Shown one piece after another: positions 42,998 through 53,659 of a stretch of DNA of 64,000 nucleotides (its first letter is position 1; every line of letters starts with the position of its first letter). Where the stretch lies: assembly GCF_041381155.1 (NCBI RefSeq), contig NC_091142.1, positions 35,637,604 to 35,701,603 on the forward strand. Reading direction: 5' to 3'. Under the pieces are notes generated by a model, which was not told the DNA's origin, did not search any database, and worked only from the letters and a program-made list of their open reading frames with translations. This stretch comes from Argopecten irradians. Its lineage: Eukaryota; Mollusca; Bivalvia; Pectinida; Pectinidae. The position numbers were made by a program, and so were the translations under genes.

Positions 42998-45900
42998 GTA
43001 TTAAACATTACATCCTGTCCAAGGAATGTCCTTATACATGTAATACAGTATTAAATATTACATCCTGTCCAAGGAATGTCCTTATACATGTAATACTGTA
43101 TTAAACATTACATCCTGTCCAAGGAATGTCCTTATACATGTAATACTGTATTAAACATTACATCCTGTCCAAGGAATGTCCTTATACATGTAATACTGTA
43201 TTAAACATTACATCCTGTCCAAGGAATGTCCTTATACATGTAATACTGTATTAAACATTACATCCTGTCCAAGGAATGTCCTTATACATGTAATACTGTA
43301 TTAAACATTACATCCTGTCCAAGGATGTCCTTTACATGGAATGTCCAGAATGTCTCTATACATGTAATACTGTATTAAACATTACATCCTGTCCAAGGAA
43401 TGTCCTTATACATGTAATACTGTATTAAACATTACATCCTGTCCAAGGAATGTCCTTATACATGTAATACTGTATTAAACATTACATCCTGTCCAAGGAA
43501 TGTCCTTATACATGTAATACTGTATTAAACATTACATCCTGTCCAAGGAATGTCCTTATACATGTAATACTGTATTAAACATTACATCCTGTCCAAGGAA
43601 TGTCCTTATACATGTAATACGTATTAAACATTACATCCTGTCCAAGGAATGTCCTTATACATGTAATACTGTATTAAACATTACATCCTGTCCAAGGAAT
43701 GTCCTTATACATGTAATACTGTATTAAACATTACATCCTGTCCAAGGAATGTCCTTATACATGTAATACTGTATTAAACATTACATCCTGTCCAAGGAAT
43801 GTCCTTATACATGTAATACTGTATTAAACATTACATCCTGTCCAAGGAATGTCCTTATACATGTAATACTGTATTAAACATTACATCCTGTCCAAGGAAT
43901 GTCCTTATACATGTAATACTGTATTAAACATTACATCCTGTCCAAGGAATGTCCTTATTCATGTAATACTGTATTAAACATTACATCCTGTCCAAGGAAT
44001 GTCCTTATACATGTAATACTGTATTAAACATTACATCCTGTCCAAGGAATGTCCTTATACATGTAATACTGTATTAAACATTACATCCTGTCCAAGGAAT
44101 GTCCTTATACATGTAATACTGTATTAAACATTACATCCTGTCCAAGGAATGTCCTTTACATGTAATACTGTATTAAACATTACATCCTGTCCAAGGAATG
44201 TCCTTTACATGTAATACTGTATTAAACATTACATCCTGTCCAAGGAATGTCCTTATACATGTAATACTGTATTAAACATTACATCCTGTCCAAGGAATGT
44301 CCTTTATACATGTAATACTGTATTAAACATTACATCCTGTCCAAGGAATGTCCTTATACATGTAATACTGTATTAAACATTACATCCTGTCCAAGGAATG
44401 TCCTTATACATGTAATACTGTATTAAACATTACATCCTGTCCAAGGAATGTCCTTATACATGTAATACTGTATTAAACATTACATCCTGTCCAAGGAATG
44501 TCCTTATACATGTAATACTGTATTAAACATTACATCCTGTCCAAGGAATGTCCTTATACATGTAATACTGTATTAAACATTACATCCTGTCCAAGGAATG
44601 TCCTTATACATGTAATACTGTATTAAACATTACATCCTGTCCAAGGAATGTCCTTATACATGTAATACTGTATTATAAACATTACATCCTGTCCAAGGAA
44701 TGTCCTTATACATGTAATACTGTATTAAACATTACATCCTGTCCAAGGAATGTCCTTATACATGTAATACTGTATTAAACATTACATCCTGTCCAAGGAA
44801 TGTCCTTATACATGTAATACTGTATTAAACATTACATCCTGTCCAAGGAATGTCCTTATACATGTAATACTGTATTAAACATTACATCCTGTCCAAGGAA
44901 TGTCCTTATACATGTAATACTGTATTAAACATTACATCCTGTCCAAGGAATGTCCTTGTACATGTAATACTGTATTAAACATTACATCCTGTACAAGGAA
45001 TGTCCTTATACATGTAATACTGTATTAAACATTACATCCTGTCCAAGGAATGTCCTTGTACATGTAATACGTGTAACATTACATCCTGTCCAAGGAATGT
45101 CCTTATACATGTAATACTGTATTAAACATTACATCCTGTCCAAGGAATGTCCTTATACATGTAATACTGTATTAAACATTACATCCTGTCCAAGGAAATG
45201 TCCTGTCAAGGAATTCTTTACATGTAATACTGTATTAAACATTACATCCTGTCCAAGGAATGTCCTTTACATGTAATACTGTATTAAACATTACATCCTG
45301 TCCAAGGAATGTCCTTATACATGTAATACTGTATTAAACATTACATCCTGTCCAAGGAATGTCCTTATACATGTAATACTGTATTAAACATTACATCCTG
45401 TCCAAGGAATGTCCTTATACATGTAATACTGTATTAAACATTACATCCTGTCCAAGGATGTCCTTATACATGTCTGTTAACAAGCAAAATGTCCTTAACA
45501 TGTAATACTGTATTAAACATTACATCCTGTCCAAGGAATGTCCTTATACATGTAATACTGTATTAAACATTACATCCTGTCCAAGGAATGTCCTTATACA
45601 TGTAATACTGTATTAAACATTACATCCTGTCCAAGGAATGTCCTTATACATGTAATACTGTATTAAACATTACATCCTGTCCAAGGAATGTCCTTATACA
45701 TGATACTGTATTAAAATACATCTGTCCAGATGTCCTTATACATGTATACTGTATTAAACATTACATCCTGTCCAAGGAATGTCCTTATACATGTAATACT
45801 GTATTAAACATTACATCCTGTCCAAGGAATGTCCTTGTACATGTAATACTGTATTAAACATTACATCCTGTCCAAGGAATGTCCTTGTACATGTAATACT

Positions 45901-46648
45901 GTATTAAACATTAATCCTGTCCAAGGAATGTCCTTGTACATGTAATACTGTATTAAACATTACATCCTGTCCAAGGAATGTCCTTTACATGTAATACTGT
46001 ATTAAACATTACATCCTGTCCAAGGAATGTCCTTATACATGTAATACTGTATTAAACATACATCCTGTCCAGAATGTCCTTTACATGTAAACTGTATTAA
46101 ACACATACATCCTGTCCAAGGAATGTCCTTATTCATGTAATACTGTATTAAACATTACATCCTGTCCAAGGAATGTCCTTATACATGTAATACTGTATTA
46201 AACATTATATCCTGTCCAAGGAATGTCCTTATACATGTAATACTGTATTAAACATTACATCCTGTCCAAGGAATGTCCTTGTACATGTAATACTGTATTA
46301 AACATTACATCCTGTCCAAGGAATGTCCTTATACATGTAATACTGTATTAAACATTACATCCTGTCCAAGGAATGTCCTTATACATGTAATACTGTATTA
46401 AACATTACATCCTGTCCAAGGAATGTCCTTGTACATGTAATACTGTATTAAACATTACATCCTGTCCAAGGAATGTCCTTATACATGTAATACTGTATTA
46501 AACATTACATCCTGTCCAAGGAATGTCCTTATACATGTAATACTGTATTAAACATTACATCCTGTCCAAGGAATGTCCTTATACATGTAATACTGTATTA
46601 AACATTACATCCTGTCCAAGGAATGTCCTTATACATGTAATACTGTTC
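42998..46648. repeat. 50-bp satellite-like array, about 73 copies
   Basis: 3.65 kb of a 50-bp unit: 'ttaaacattacatcctgtcc', then 'aaggaatgtccttatacatg', then 'taatactgta'. Most units are identical over long runs. Short or broken units occur near 43320-43360, 45190-45215, 45465-45500 and 45700-45730. Each unit holds two dyads: AAGGA-atg-TCCTT and ATGTAAT...ATTACAT. It begins and ends abruptly in unique sequence. No coding meaning. Confidence 0.98.
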
Positions 46649-46649
46649 A

Positions 46650-48076
46650 ACATCATACTTATAAACTTATTTAAAACTTGCCTTAGACTGTCCAATACTT
46701 CACATAATAGACAGGTTTAGGCTTGCATCCATAACATATGGTCCAATACTTGATGCTCTAAGTACTAACAGCAACATTTGTGTTCTCATAAACGGTATCA
46801 AACTCAGTATGAACCATTCCACTTGCACAAACAGACTTACAACACAAGCACCAATGTTTTTGCATGTTTGGTTTGTCAAATACCAAATATGATCGGGTGC
46901 GGAGATCAGCAGTTTTCTTCATGTAATAAAGTAAGTTGTCATTTTTATGGTACATTGTATAAGACGAAAACGAAGTATAAATCATTGTTTCTTCATTGAT
47001 CACATGGTGATAGGGATCATTTGATGCAAAAGGTTCTGAAATTCCAACTTAAAGTGAATTTGAAAATATTTCTCCAGAAAATAATATGTTTACACTCTTG
47101 CACACAAGCTGCACTTTTGTTTCACACGAGTAAATATCCAATGAATACAGACATAGTTTGCTCCAATAAACACATCCAATGCTACCCTTGTTCCTGTTGT
47201 AAATACATATATCTACATTCGAGTCCCGAACGTCTGCACGTGTACACACGTGTATATTGTTGCTATGCACCCATTGAATGGCGGTGTGTTCTCTCGGTAT
47301 TACACATCCTGGCATGATCCTGGAATGGTGTGTCATTGGCGGCGATATGGAACATCATAGTGTCATGTCGTTATGGTTCATTTCCTGATAATGACAAAAG
47401 ACAACACTGTAGTAATTATAGTAGACACTCAGTTCGATACTATTACTTACTGCAGACAGACGTCTACGTGGTTTGTAGAAACGTTTCGGGTCGACATAGC
47501 GATTCAGTTAATGTTTGAAGGGGAATTTTGAACATTTCTTTCTTAACGGTACGTAACCAGAAAAAACCCATTAGAATGTGTTTCAATATTATTATATTTG
47601 GTGGATATTTATAAATAGATATAATTTCTGGAAACGTTTTTATTAGTGACAACTGTATGTATAAATCCATACAGGTTACATAGAAGTGTGTATGTAATTC
47701 TTGATTTCTGCCATCTTAAATCATATTTACTAATATATACAATGAAACTAATATATGTATACGATTTAATTAAAATACCTTTATCTCCTCACACTTTCTT
47801 TTTTTCAACATTTTATTTTGTATTTAAACCTTTGTTTAATTATAATGTGGTCCACAATTAAGTACAATTGCAACTGTACATTGATTATTGTCTTAAACGA
47901 TATTGAGCCACAAAATTCGAATTAGAATTACATTTTTTTATTAGAGGAATCATACCTCATGAAATGTATTGCCCTGTATACTTTTCATGAGCAAAATTTG
48001 ATGTGACAAAAAAGAAAAACGTGACTTTAAAAACAAACCTTTCATTTGCTGAAAGTATATCCAAATCGAAAAATAT
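46650..48076. other. Intergenic, no gene seen
   Basis: Unique AT-rich sequence between the satellite and the small ORF at 48077. Overlapping short ORFs on both strands look like chance. Confidence 0.4.
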
Positions 48077-48400
48077 TTAATAATTATACAAAGTAGCAAT
48101 TAAAAGCCTGATTATCTGTATATAACGACCCGTTTGCCCCTCCCCGCTTACTGTCAGTGTATGTAGAGTGATATGTTCATGCCGTTCCTTGCATACTTGT
48201 TCTGCGTTGCACCCTGTTGACCTGTACAAGTGCCAGATTATGGCCAATGCTCTGACCATTGTCCAACATATCCGTCCAGCACTGTCCACATGGTATTCTC
48301 GCGGTGCCCTTCTCCTCCAGTACATTAACTCCATCTGGTCCCCTATCATTCTACAACATCTTCCAACCAGTTTTGCGTCATTTAATTCGGCGTCGTCCAT
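48077..48400 (-). CDS. Small ORF with BH3-like motif (candidate BH3-only protein)
   Basis: A 107-codon ORF in a patch richer in G+C than its surroundings, with a strong start context (aaaacaATGG). Residues 12-23 read VGRCCRMIGDQM, then ELMYWRRR. This fits the BH3 pattern (hydrophobic, x3, hydrophobic, x2, I-G-D-x-hydrophobic) and recalls BIM and BAK, except that the usual Leu is Cys16. Residues 44-59 (ICWTMVRALAIIWHLY) form a hydrophobic, probably amphipathic segment. BH3-only proteins trigger apoptosis by binding BCL-2 relatives. A 'tgttcag' acceptor upstream and 'gtatgc'/'gtaagc' downstream suggest it may be one exon of a spliced gene, so the C-terminus is uncertain. Chance ORF remains possible. 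Confidence 0.45.
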   Translation of the reverse strand: MDDAELNDAKLVGRCCRMIGDQMELMYWRRRAPREYHVDSAGRICWTMVRALAIIWHLYRSTGCNAEQVCKERHEHITLHTLTVSGEGQTGRYIQIIRLLIATLYNY

Positions 48401-50610
48401 TGTTTTTCACGGAGTTATGATTTCCGATCAAACTGAACACTTTAACAAAGCATATTTACATAATTAGAATAATTCCTTTTGGTGGCGATTCGTCATTTTC
48501 TCCTTTTTAATCCAATATTGAAATGAAATCCTGCGAAATTTTCACGTGTAGAAAGTATCTAGAATGCGGTCGATATGCGTTGTTGTTTATTTTTCTGAGC
48601 TATTTATACCATTCAGTCACACGGACAAATCATACCAATAAAATACCAGACCCCGAAATCTTTTGCGATTTTCATTTTGGAATAGATAATTATTTAACAT
48701 TGATCATTATTAAACCTTATACAAGAAAAAATGTCGCATTTACTTCTCTCTTTGATATTTTAACCATTTTTTAAAAGAAATTTACAGAATCGACTAGCCA
48801 TATAGGTCATGTGAGATAATATGCAAATATATTGGTAGCCACTCAATAAGGAAGCGCTCGTTCCTATGGCGTGTATCATAATTAATATATCATAATCATT
48901 ACAAAATCATGTCATTTTTATTCAAGCTATATTATCAAAATTTAAAAACACGTTAAGTTGTTTCATTTCATTAACGGATAAAATAAATAATGACTTCAGT
49001 AAATAGAAAGTATAGTACGATAAGAGAGTGCATGACGTTTAAGATTTGGTGAGGGGTTACTTCCCCTACTTTGGCACACTCGCATCATAGACAGTGAGGT
49101 ATGCCTGGTGTGGTGTTTAAGTACTACTAGTATGTTTTGTCGGTCTTCGTTACACTTGTACATTGAAATCAGGTGTGTACATCAGTACAGCGCTCTAGTT
49201 CTCACACTCGTGTTTTCATTATTATTATTATAGGAGCAAATCATTACATATGCCATTTAATTCATCTTGTATCCAGATAAATTTGTTGGGTTATCCTCTT
49301 CGCATGTACATTAAACTACGACATTCTATCATAACAGCCCACGCTTTCTTCAATCTAACGAGTCATGAGTAAAGTATCTCAAAAGTCGTCTGGAAGCTCT
49401 CGATAGTAGTATAAATCCCACACAGATTTTAGTTTTACTATAAACCTGGTGCATGTTTTAAAGCAGCACTGCCAGTGTCGACTAGGGCCATTCCCCACAC
49501 AAGTCGCTAGTCTAACTCACAATAGACATGTTTGAAAGCAACAGTTATATTCCAAAGTTGGGATAAAGTATTATTAAAAATGAAGAAAATATAGTTGACT
49601 CTTCCGCTTAATTATTCAATTTTTCTTATTACACAAAGCATATTTTATCATTCTCTGTGAATTATGATAGCATATCTGCTGTCACTTTATCTACAAGTGG
49701 AATTTATGCCTTAATTTTTGATCTGGGACACATTTTCACGTTTTTATATCCTGTTACATTATACTTGTTAAATACGTTTATCTGTGTGTTTGTGCTACCA
49801 ACCTACTTTGGAATTAGTTAATATACTGCATTGATGTTACATTGTATTTTTTCACATAACGAGTGCAGAGATTTACACATGTATACAAAAGGTAGAAAAA
49901 ACCATTGATGTCTAACCAAACATTGTCCTAATTACATGCTTTAACTTCAATATAATAAATTAACATAAACATCCTACACATGTTATATGTTTAAGATGGT
50001 AATCTTATAAAATAGTGTTAATACCACGACGAAGATTTAACTCGTGTTATAAGCAATATTTCTCATTTATCACATAATTCGCATGCTAATCAGTAATTTC
50101 GTCCGTGAAATATATTTGCATATGTCACTTGGGTAATATGACCTGGAAAGATTTTCAATGGATGGAAATCCATTGTGGCGTCATAACAGAAACGATGAAA
50201 TGACGTCCGTATTTCGTGACGGCGGTACAAAATGACAGTCTCTGCTGGATTTTATCAATACATTTTTAGTTCACTTTTTAATAATATCCTATATATACTA
50301 TTACATTTACATTATGAAGGTATGCACTGCACTAACACTAGGATAAATGCACGTGATTCCAGCGAGTACTTGGAACACTACCACCGTACACCAGGCTAAA
50401 TTCTCTTTGTATGTCAACATTTCAAATAAATTCGTTAAAAAGTAACAAAACATAAACGTATTAGCAACATTTATTACGCCATCCCAAAATGCATGAAGAT
50501 TTCATATATCAGTTACAGTATATTAGAAATTACAAATCTATTATATAATGCATCATTGTTCACGACCTTTTCAAAAAGACCTTAATTTTACTAGATATTG
50601 GAACTAGGGT
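48401..50610. other. Intergenic, no gene seen
   Basis: AT-rich unique sequence. One 83-codon plus-strand ORF near 48523 shows no recognisable feature. Confidence 0.4.
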
Positions 50611-50718
50611 GATACTATTGGCTGATACCATTGGCTGATACTATTGGCTGATACCATTGGCTGATACTATTGGCTGATACCATTGGCTGATACTATTGGC
50701 TGATACCATTGGCTGATC
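50611..50718. repeat. 13-bp tandem repeat, alternating two variants
   Basis: About eight units of 'attggctgatac' plus one base, which alternate strictly between 'ctattggctgata' and 'ccattggctgata'. The real period is therefore 26 bp. Confidence 0.95.
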
Positions 50719-51404
50719 CTATTACGTATATCCCTCTGTTGTCACGTTTACGTTGGTTTTAAATCGATTGTTGTTAATTTTAGAGGCGTCCTTGATTGTA
50801 ATTCTGTAAACATTCATAATTATCCTTAATTTGTCTTATTTCGTTCTAGCAACACAACTTATTGATGAAAATACTGGTACCTTTAATACCTTCGTCAATA
50901 AAAACGTTGTGAAAGGGTCTGCTAACTTTACCTTCCAGACATCTTTTTTTTTCTATAAAAAGGACTACGAGTACGTTTGATTCGTATGCTAAAACAGAGG
51001 ACAACAGCAAGATTTCCTTTTGTGAAATATTCCCCTATGCTTTCATTTTTAGTCGATAAATTGTGTAGATCTAACCCTCGATTAATGTACATGTATATCA
51101 CAACATATTCATAGAAATTATTCTTGTAAGTTGTTATATCTATATATGTATCGTTTCCTATGTCAGTCTGTAGGTTTATTCAATGAAAAAAATACATAAT
51201 TGATACAAATTAAATAATTAATAATAGGATTGTTGAGCGTTAACTGCAAAAGATATGGAATTGTTTAATAATATATACTAAATATATAAAACTGTATAAT
51301 ACAATAGTTTATTATAAAAGATGTCATGATACAATCTTGACCATCGGCACTTTATCGTTCTTAAAACCATTTATGGCGTCCCAATAATTAATAATCCTGC
51401 TACG

Positions 51405-52655
51405 TTATACTATAGGCAAAATGTCCGTTTTATATTTGATTTTGATTGGTAGACTATGTATATTGTTTGCATTTCGCCCACAATTCTGCCATATAAAATT
51501 TGCACAGATCCGCTGTAATGGTTTGACAGACTTGGAGAACTCCTGCAGTTTTGTTTTTATCCGTGCGACCTGTGACTTCAGTCTATCTGCATTATTTCTA
51601 CCATGTTCTTTCATGAAGATCTGTAGAGTTTCGTATACGGCTTTTGCAGACATGTGCCGAGATAGATCCAACATGCTATCAATATCCGCCGTCTTGTCGG
51701 GTTGGGGCTTGTGTGAGGGCACCGCTAAGAGACTGACAAAAAGACTGTCGATGAAGACATTGATACAATATTTGCCTTTCACCTTGACGTTTGGATTTGC
51801 GCCTTGTCTGAGAAAGACTTTCAGTACGTCAGCGTCTACTCCGAGCTTGACACTGGATTTTGCGTACTGATGAAGAACAGATCCACTCAAAATGCTTTTC
51901 TGGTCTCCGAGACGACCGATTTGGTGAATATCGGCATCAAAGCGGAAGAGTACGTCAGAACATTCCGTGATGAATTTCACTGCTAATGCTTTAGAATCTA
52001 GGTAGGAAACGTATATTTCTACTGTGTCCAACAAACAATGGAGAGCGCTAGAGAATGCTGGCCTACCCACAAGTGTCTTGTTGCCTTTCTTCTGCATTAC
52101 ATGCTCATGTCGCACCTCGTCAAAGTTGGGATTGGCGTTCGCCTTGAGGAGAAGCTTAAGGCAGGCCAAATAGTACTGTGTGTTGATATAGTCATGGGCA
52201 CACAAGGAATTACGTAGTAACGTATATAGTGGATAAGTGTTGCATGGAGATTTAGTGTTTACGTCATGGCGATATTTAATCAGAACTGACGTCACATCCG
52301 GTAGGCGTCTATAGCCCTCGCGACCAAATCCTTTCAAAGCACTGTTCGTATATAAACAATGGTACAGATTTGTGCCCTTCATAATGTCTTTTGTACTGAC
52401 ACCGGTAGCAAGCAGAGAATCTAGGATTTCAGCTCTAGCCCCACAGATAGCCAATTCGACAGCTTTGGTAATGTCCGATTTGTCGTACTTTTGTGACAAT
52501 AAGAAGTTTACAGCCTTTAACGATCCATCTAAAGTAGCCAGAGAGAGGTATCCACTCTTGGCGTGTTCTGGATGTTCTTTGATAACACACTGGTTTAAAA
52601 TCAGATGGATACATTGCACATGACCTGCAGAGGCAGCGACATCCAAAGGCGTAAC
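51405..52655 (-). CDS. Ankyrin/SOCS gene, coding exon 2
   Basis: 1251 bp from acceptor 'gatgtag' to TAA at 51407-51405. Continues VTPLDVAASAGH, which completes an ankyrin repeat with the exon 1 reading frame, confirming the junction. Holds the remaining repeats and the SOCS-like end. Confidence 0.9.
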   Translation of the reverse strand, partial: VTPLDVAASAGHVQCIHLILNQCVIKEHPEHAKSGYLSLATLDGSLKAVNFLLSQKYDKSDITKAVELAICGARAEILDSLLATGVSTKDIMKGTNLYHCLYTNSALKGFGREGYRRLPDVTSVLIKYRHDVNTKSPCNTYPLYTLLRNSLCAHDYINTQYYLACLKLLLKANANPNFDEVRHEHVMQKKGNKTLVGRPAFSSALHCLLDTVEIYVSYLDSKALAVKFITECSDVLFRFDADIHQIGRLGDQKSILSGSVLHQYAKSSVKLGVDADVLKVFLRQGANPNVKVKGKYCINVFIDSLFVSLLAVPSHKPQPDKTADIDSMLDLSRHMSAKAVYETLQIFMKEHGRNNADRLKSQVARIKTKLQEFSKSVKPLQRICANFIWQNCGRNANNIHSLPIKIKYKTDILPIV

Positions 52656-53596
52656 CTACATCAAACAAAAAAGTATGGGATGATTATCAAGCAGATAAGG
52701 ACAAAATGAATCCTAAATTCTATTTAAAGATTAACATCTACTCGTTATGATTTATTCTTTTATCTATAATTCCACTTTTATTGGTGGACTATTTTCTCTT
52801 ACAAATTATTATACTGCAGTATCAACCACTCATATGCGACGTTGTAAACGGTGACATCATCTCTGTTACATTATGGTCATTTTTAGGCAAATGACAATGC
52901 TTTTTACATAGCCATTGTAAACCAGTGCTGAAAAACTACCCAGCGATCGATAAATCACAATGTTTTACATCTGTGACAATCATCCTACAAACCAAGATCA
53001 AACCCAGGTTGAACATAAACATTATATAGTACTTGTTTTTAAGAAAATGGGTGAAAGAGAAGACTATTGAAGACAAAATTACCAAGTAAAACATTTCTTT
53101 TTTTAATTTGTTTTTGACTTCCTACGCTTTGTCAGAAGTGTTGTATCAGTTATATTTTCTGCATCATAAACAAACTTGATCAAAAGCTTATGTCAAATTA
53201 GTGATAGCCAGTAGACCTTACCTCACTAATGTGTTTGGTTGAACTGAGATCGTCCGGATAAGCCAGTTTTTTAGTCGGTCTGTTGTCGCCAGGACGATGG
53301 GTTAGGAGGAGGTTGATAATAGTTCTGAATCCTAACTGCGCTGCCAGATGAAGATACGGATTCACTTCCGGTTCAAAGGGGCGGACAAAATACCCATGCG
53401 TCAAGAAAAATTCCACCACCTCTGGGTTGTTGGTGAGAATGGCGTGATGTAAGACATCCATTTGTTTGGCGTCCTTCCATTGTATAAACTGATCGCGGTT
53501 ACACATACCCAGCAACACTTTGAGTTTCCCTGCTCCTTCATTCTTCTTCAAGGTGTCCAGGCAGTCTTTTACCACAGAGGTAACGTTGTCTGCCAT
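51405..53596 (-). CDS. Ankyrin-repeat protein with SOCS-box-like end
   Basis: Two coding exons give a 541-aa protein. Ankyrin-like repeats occur at ~46-71 (MDVLHHAILTNNPEVVEFFL), ~79-100 (PYLHLAAQLGFRTIINLLL), ~126-148 (TPLDVAASAGHVQCIHLIL), ~157-178 and further weaker ones, with LLLKANANPN and FLRQGANPNV typical of repeat ends. The last ~40 residues (VKPLQRICANFIWQNCG, then LPIKIKYKTDIL) resemble a SOCS box: PL..lC...I at the elongin-binding part and LPI/LP at the cullin part. The likely role is substrate adaptor of an elongin B/C-cullin-5 ubiquitin ligase, as in ASB proteins. The match is by eye and orthology to a given ASB is not claimed. Confidence 0.85.
53222..53596 (-). CDS. Ankyrin/SOCS gene, coding exon 1
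   Basis: 375 bp from ATG (53596-53594) to donor 'gtaagg' after KHISE, phase 0. Starts MADNVTSVVKDCLDTL. The 5' UTR runs to an acceptor 'tttacag' at 53659, so at least one noncoding exon lies further upstream and was not located. Confidence 0.88.
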
Positions 53597-53658
53597 TATT
53601 CCTGTCGGAGTTCTGTACTACCGACTTCCACTGTGCCGTTTGGAGTTGAGGCCTAGCC
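53597..53658 (-). other. 5' UTR part of ankyrin/SOCS gene
   Basis: 62 bp between a good acceptor (ctcttttacag) and the start codon, with no other ATG in it on the minus strand. This implies an intron in the 5' UTR. Confidence 0.6.
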
Positions 53659-53659
53659 C

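Noticed and set aside
42998-46648. CRISPR-like regular repeat
   Set aside because: There are no unique spacers: units are directly abutting copies of one 50-bp sequence in an animal genome.
48168-48467. 99-codon plus-strand ORF
   Set aside because: Overlaps the minus-strand BH3-like ORF, which has the better start context and a recognisable motif; not fully excluded.
51421-51870. 149-codon plus-strand ORF
   Set aside because: Antisense shadow of the ankyrin/SOCS gene, which has repeats and a fitting splice junction on the other strand.
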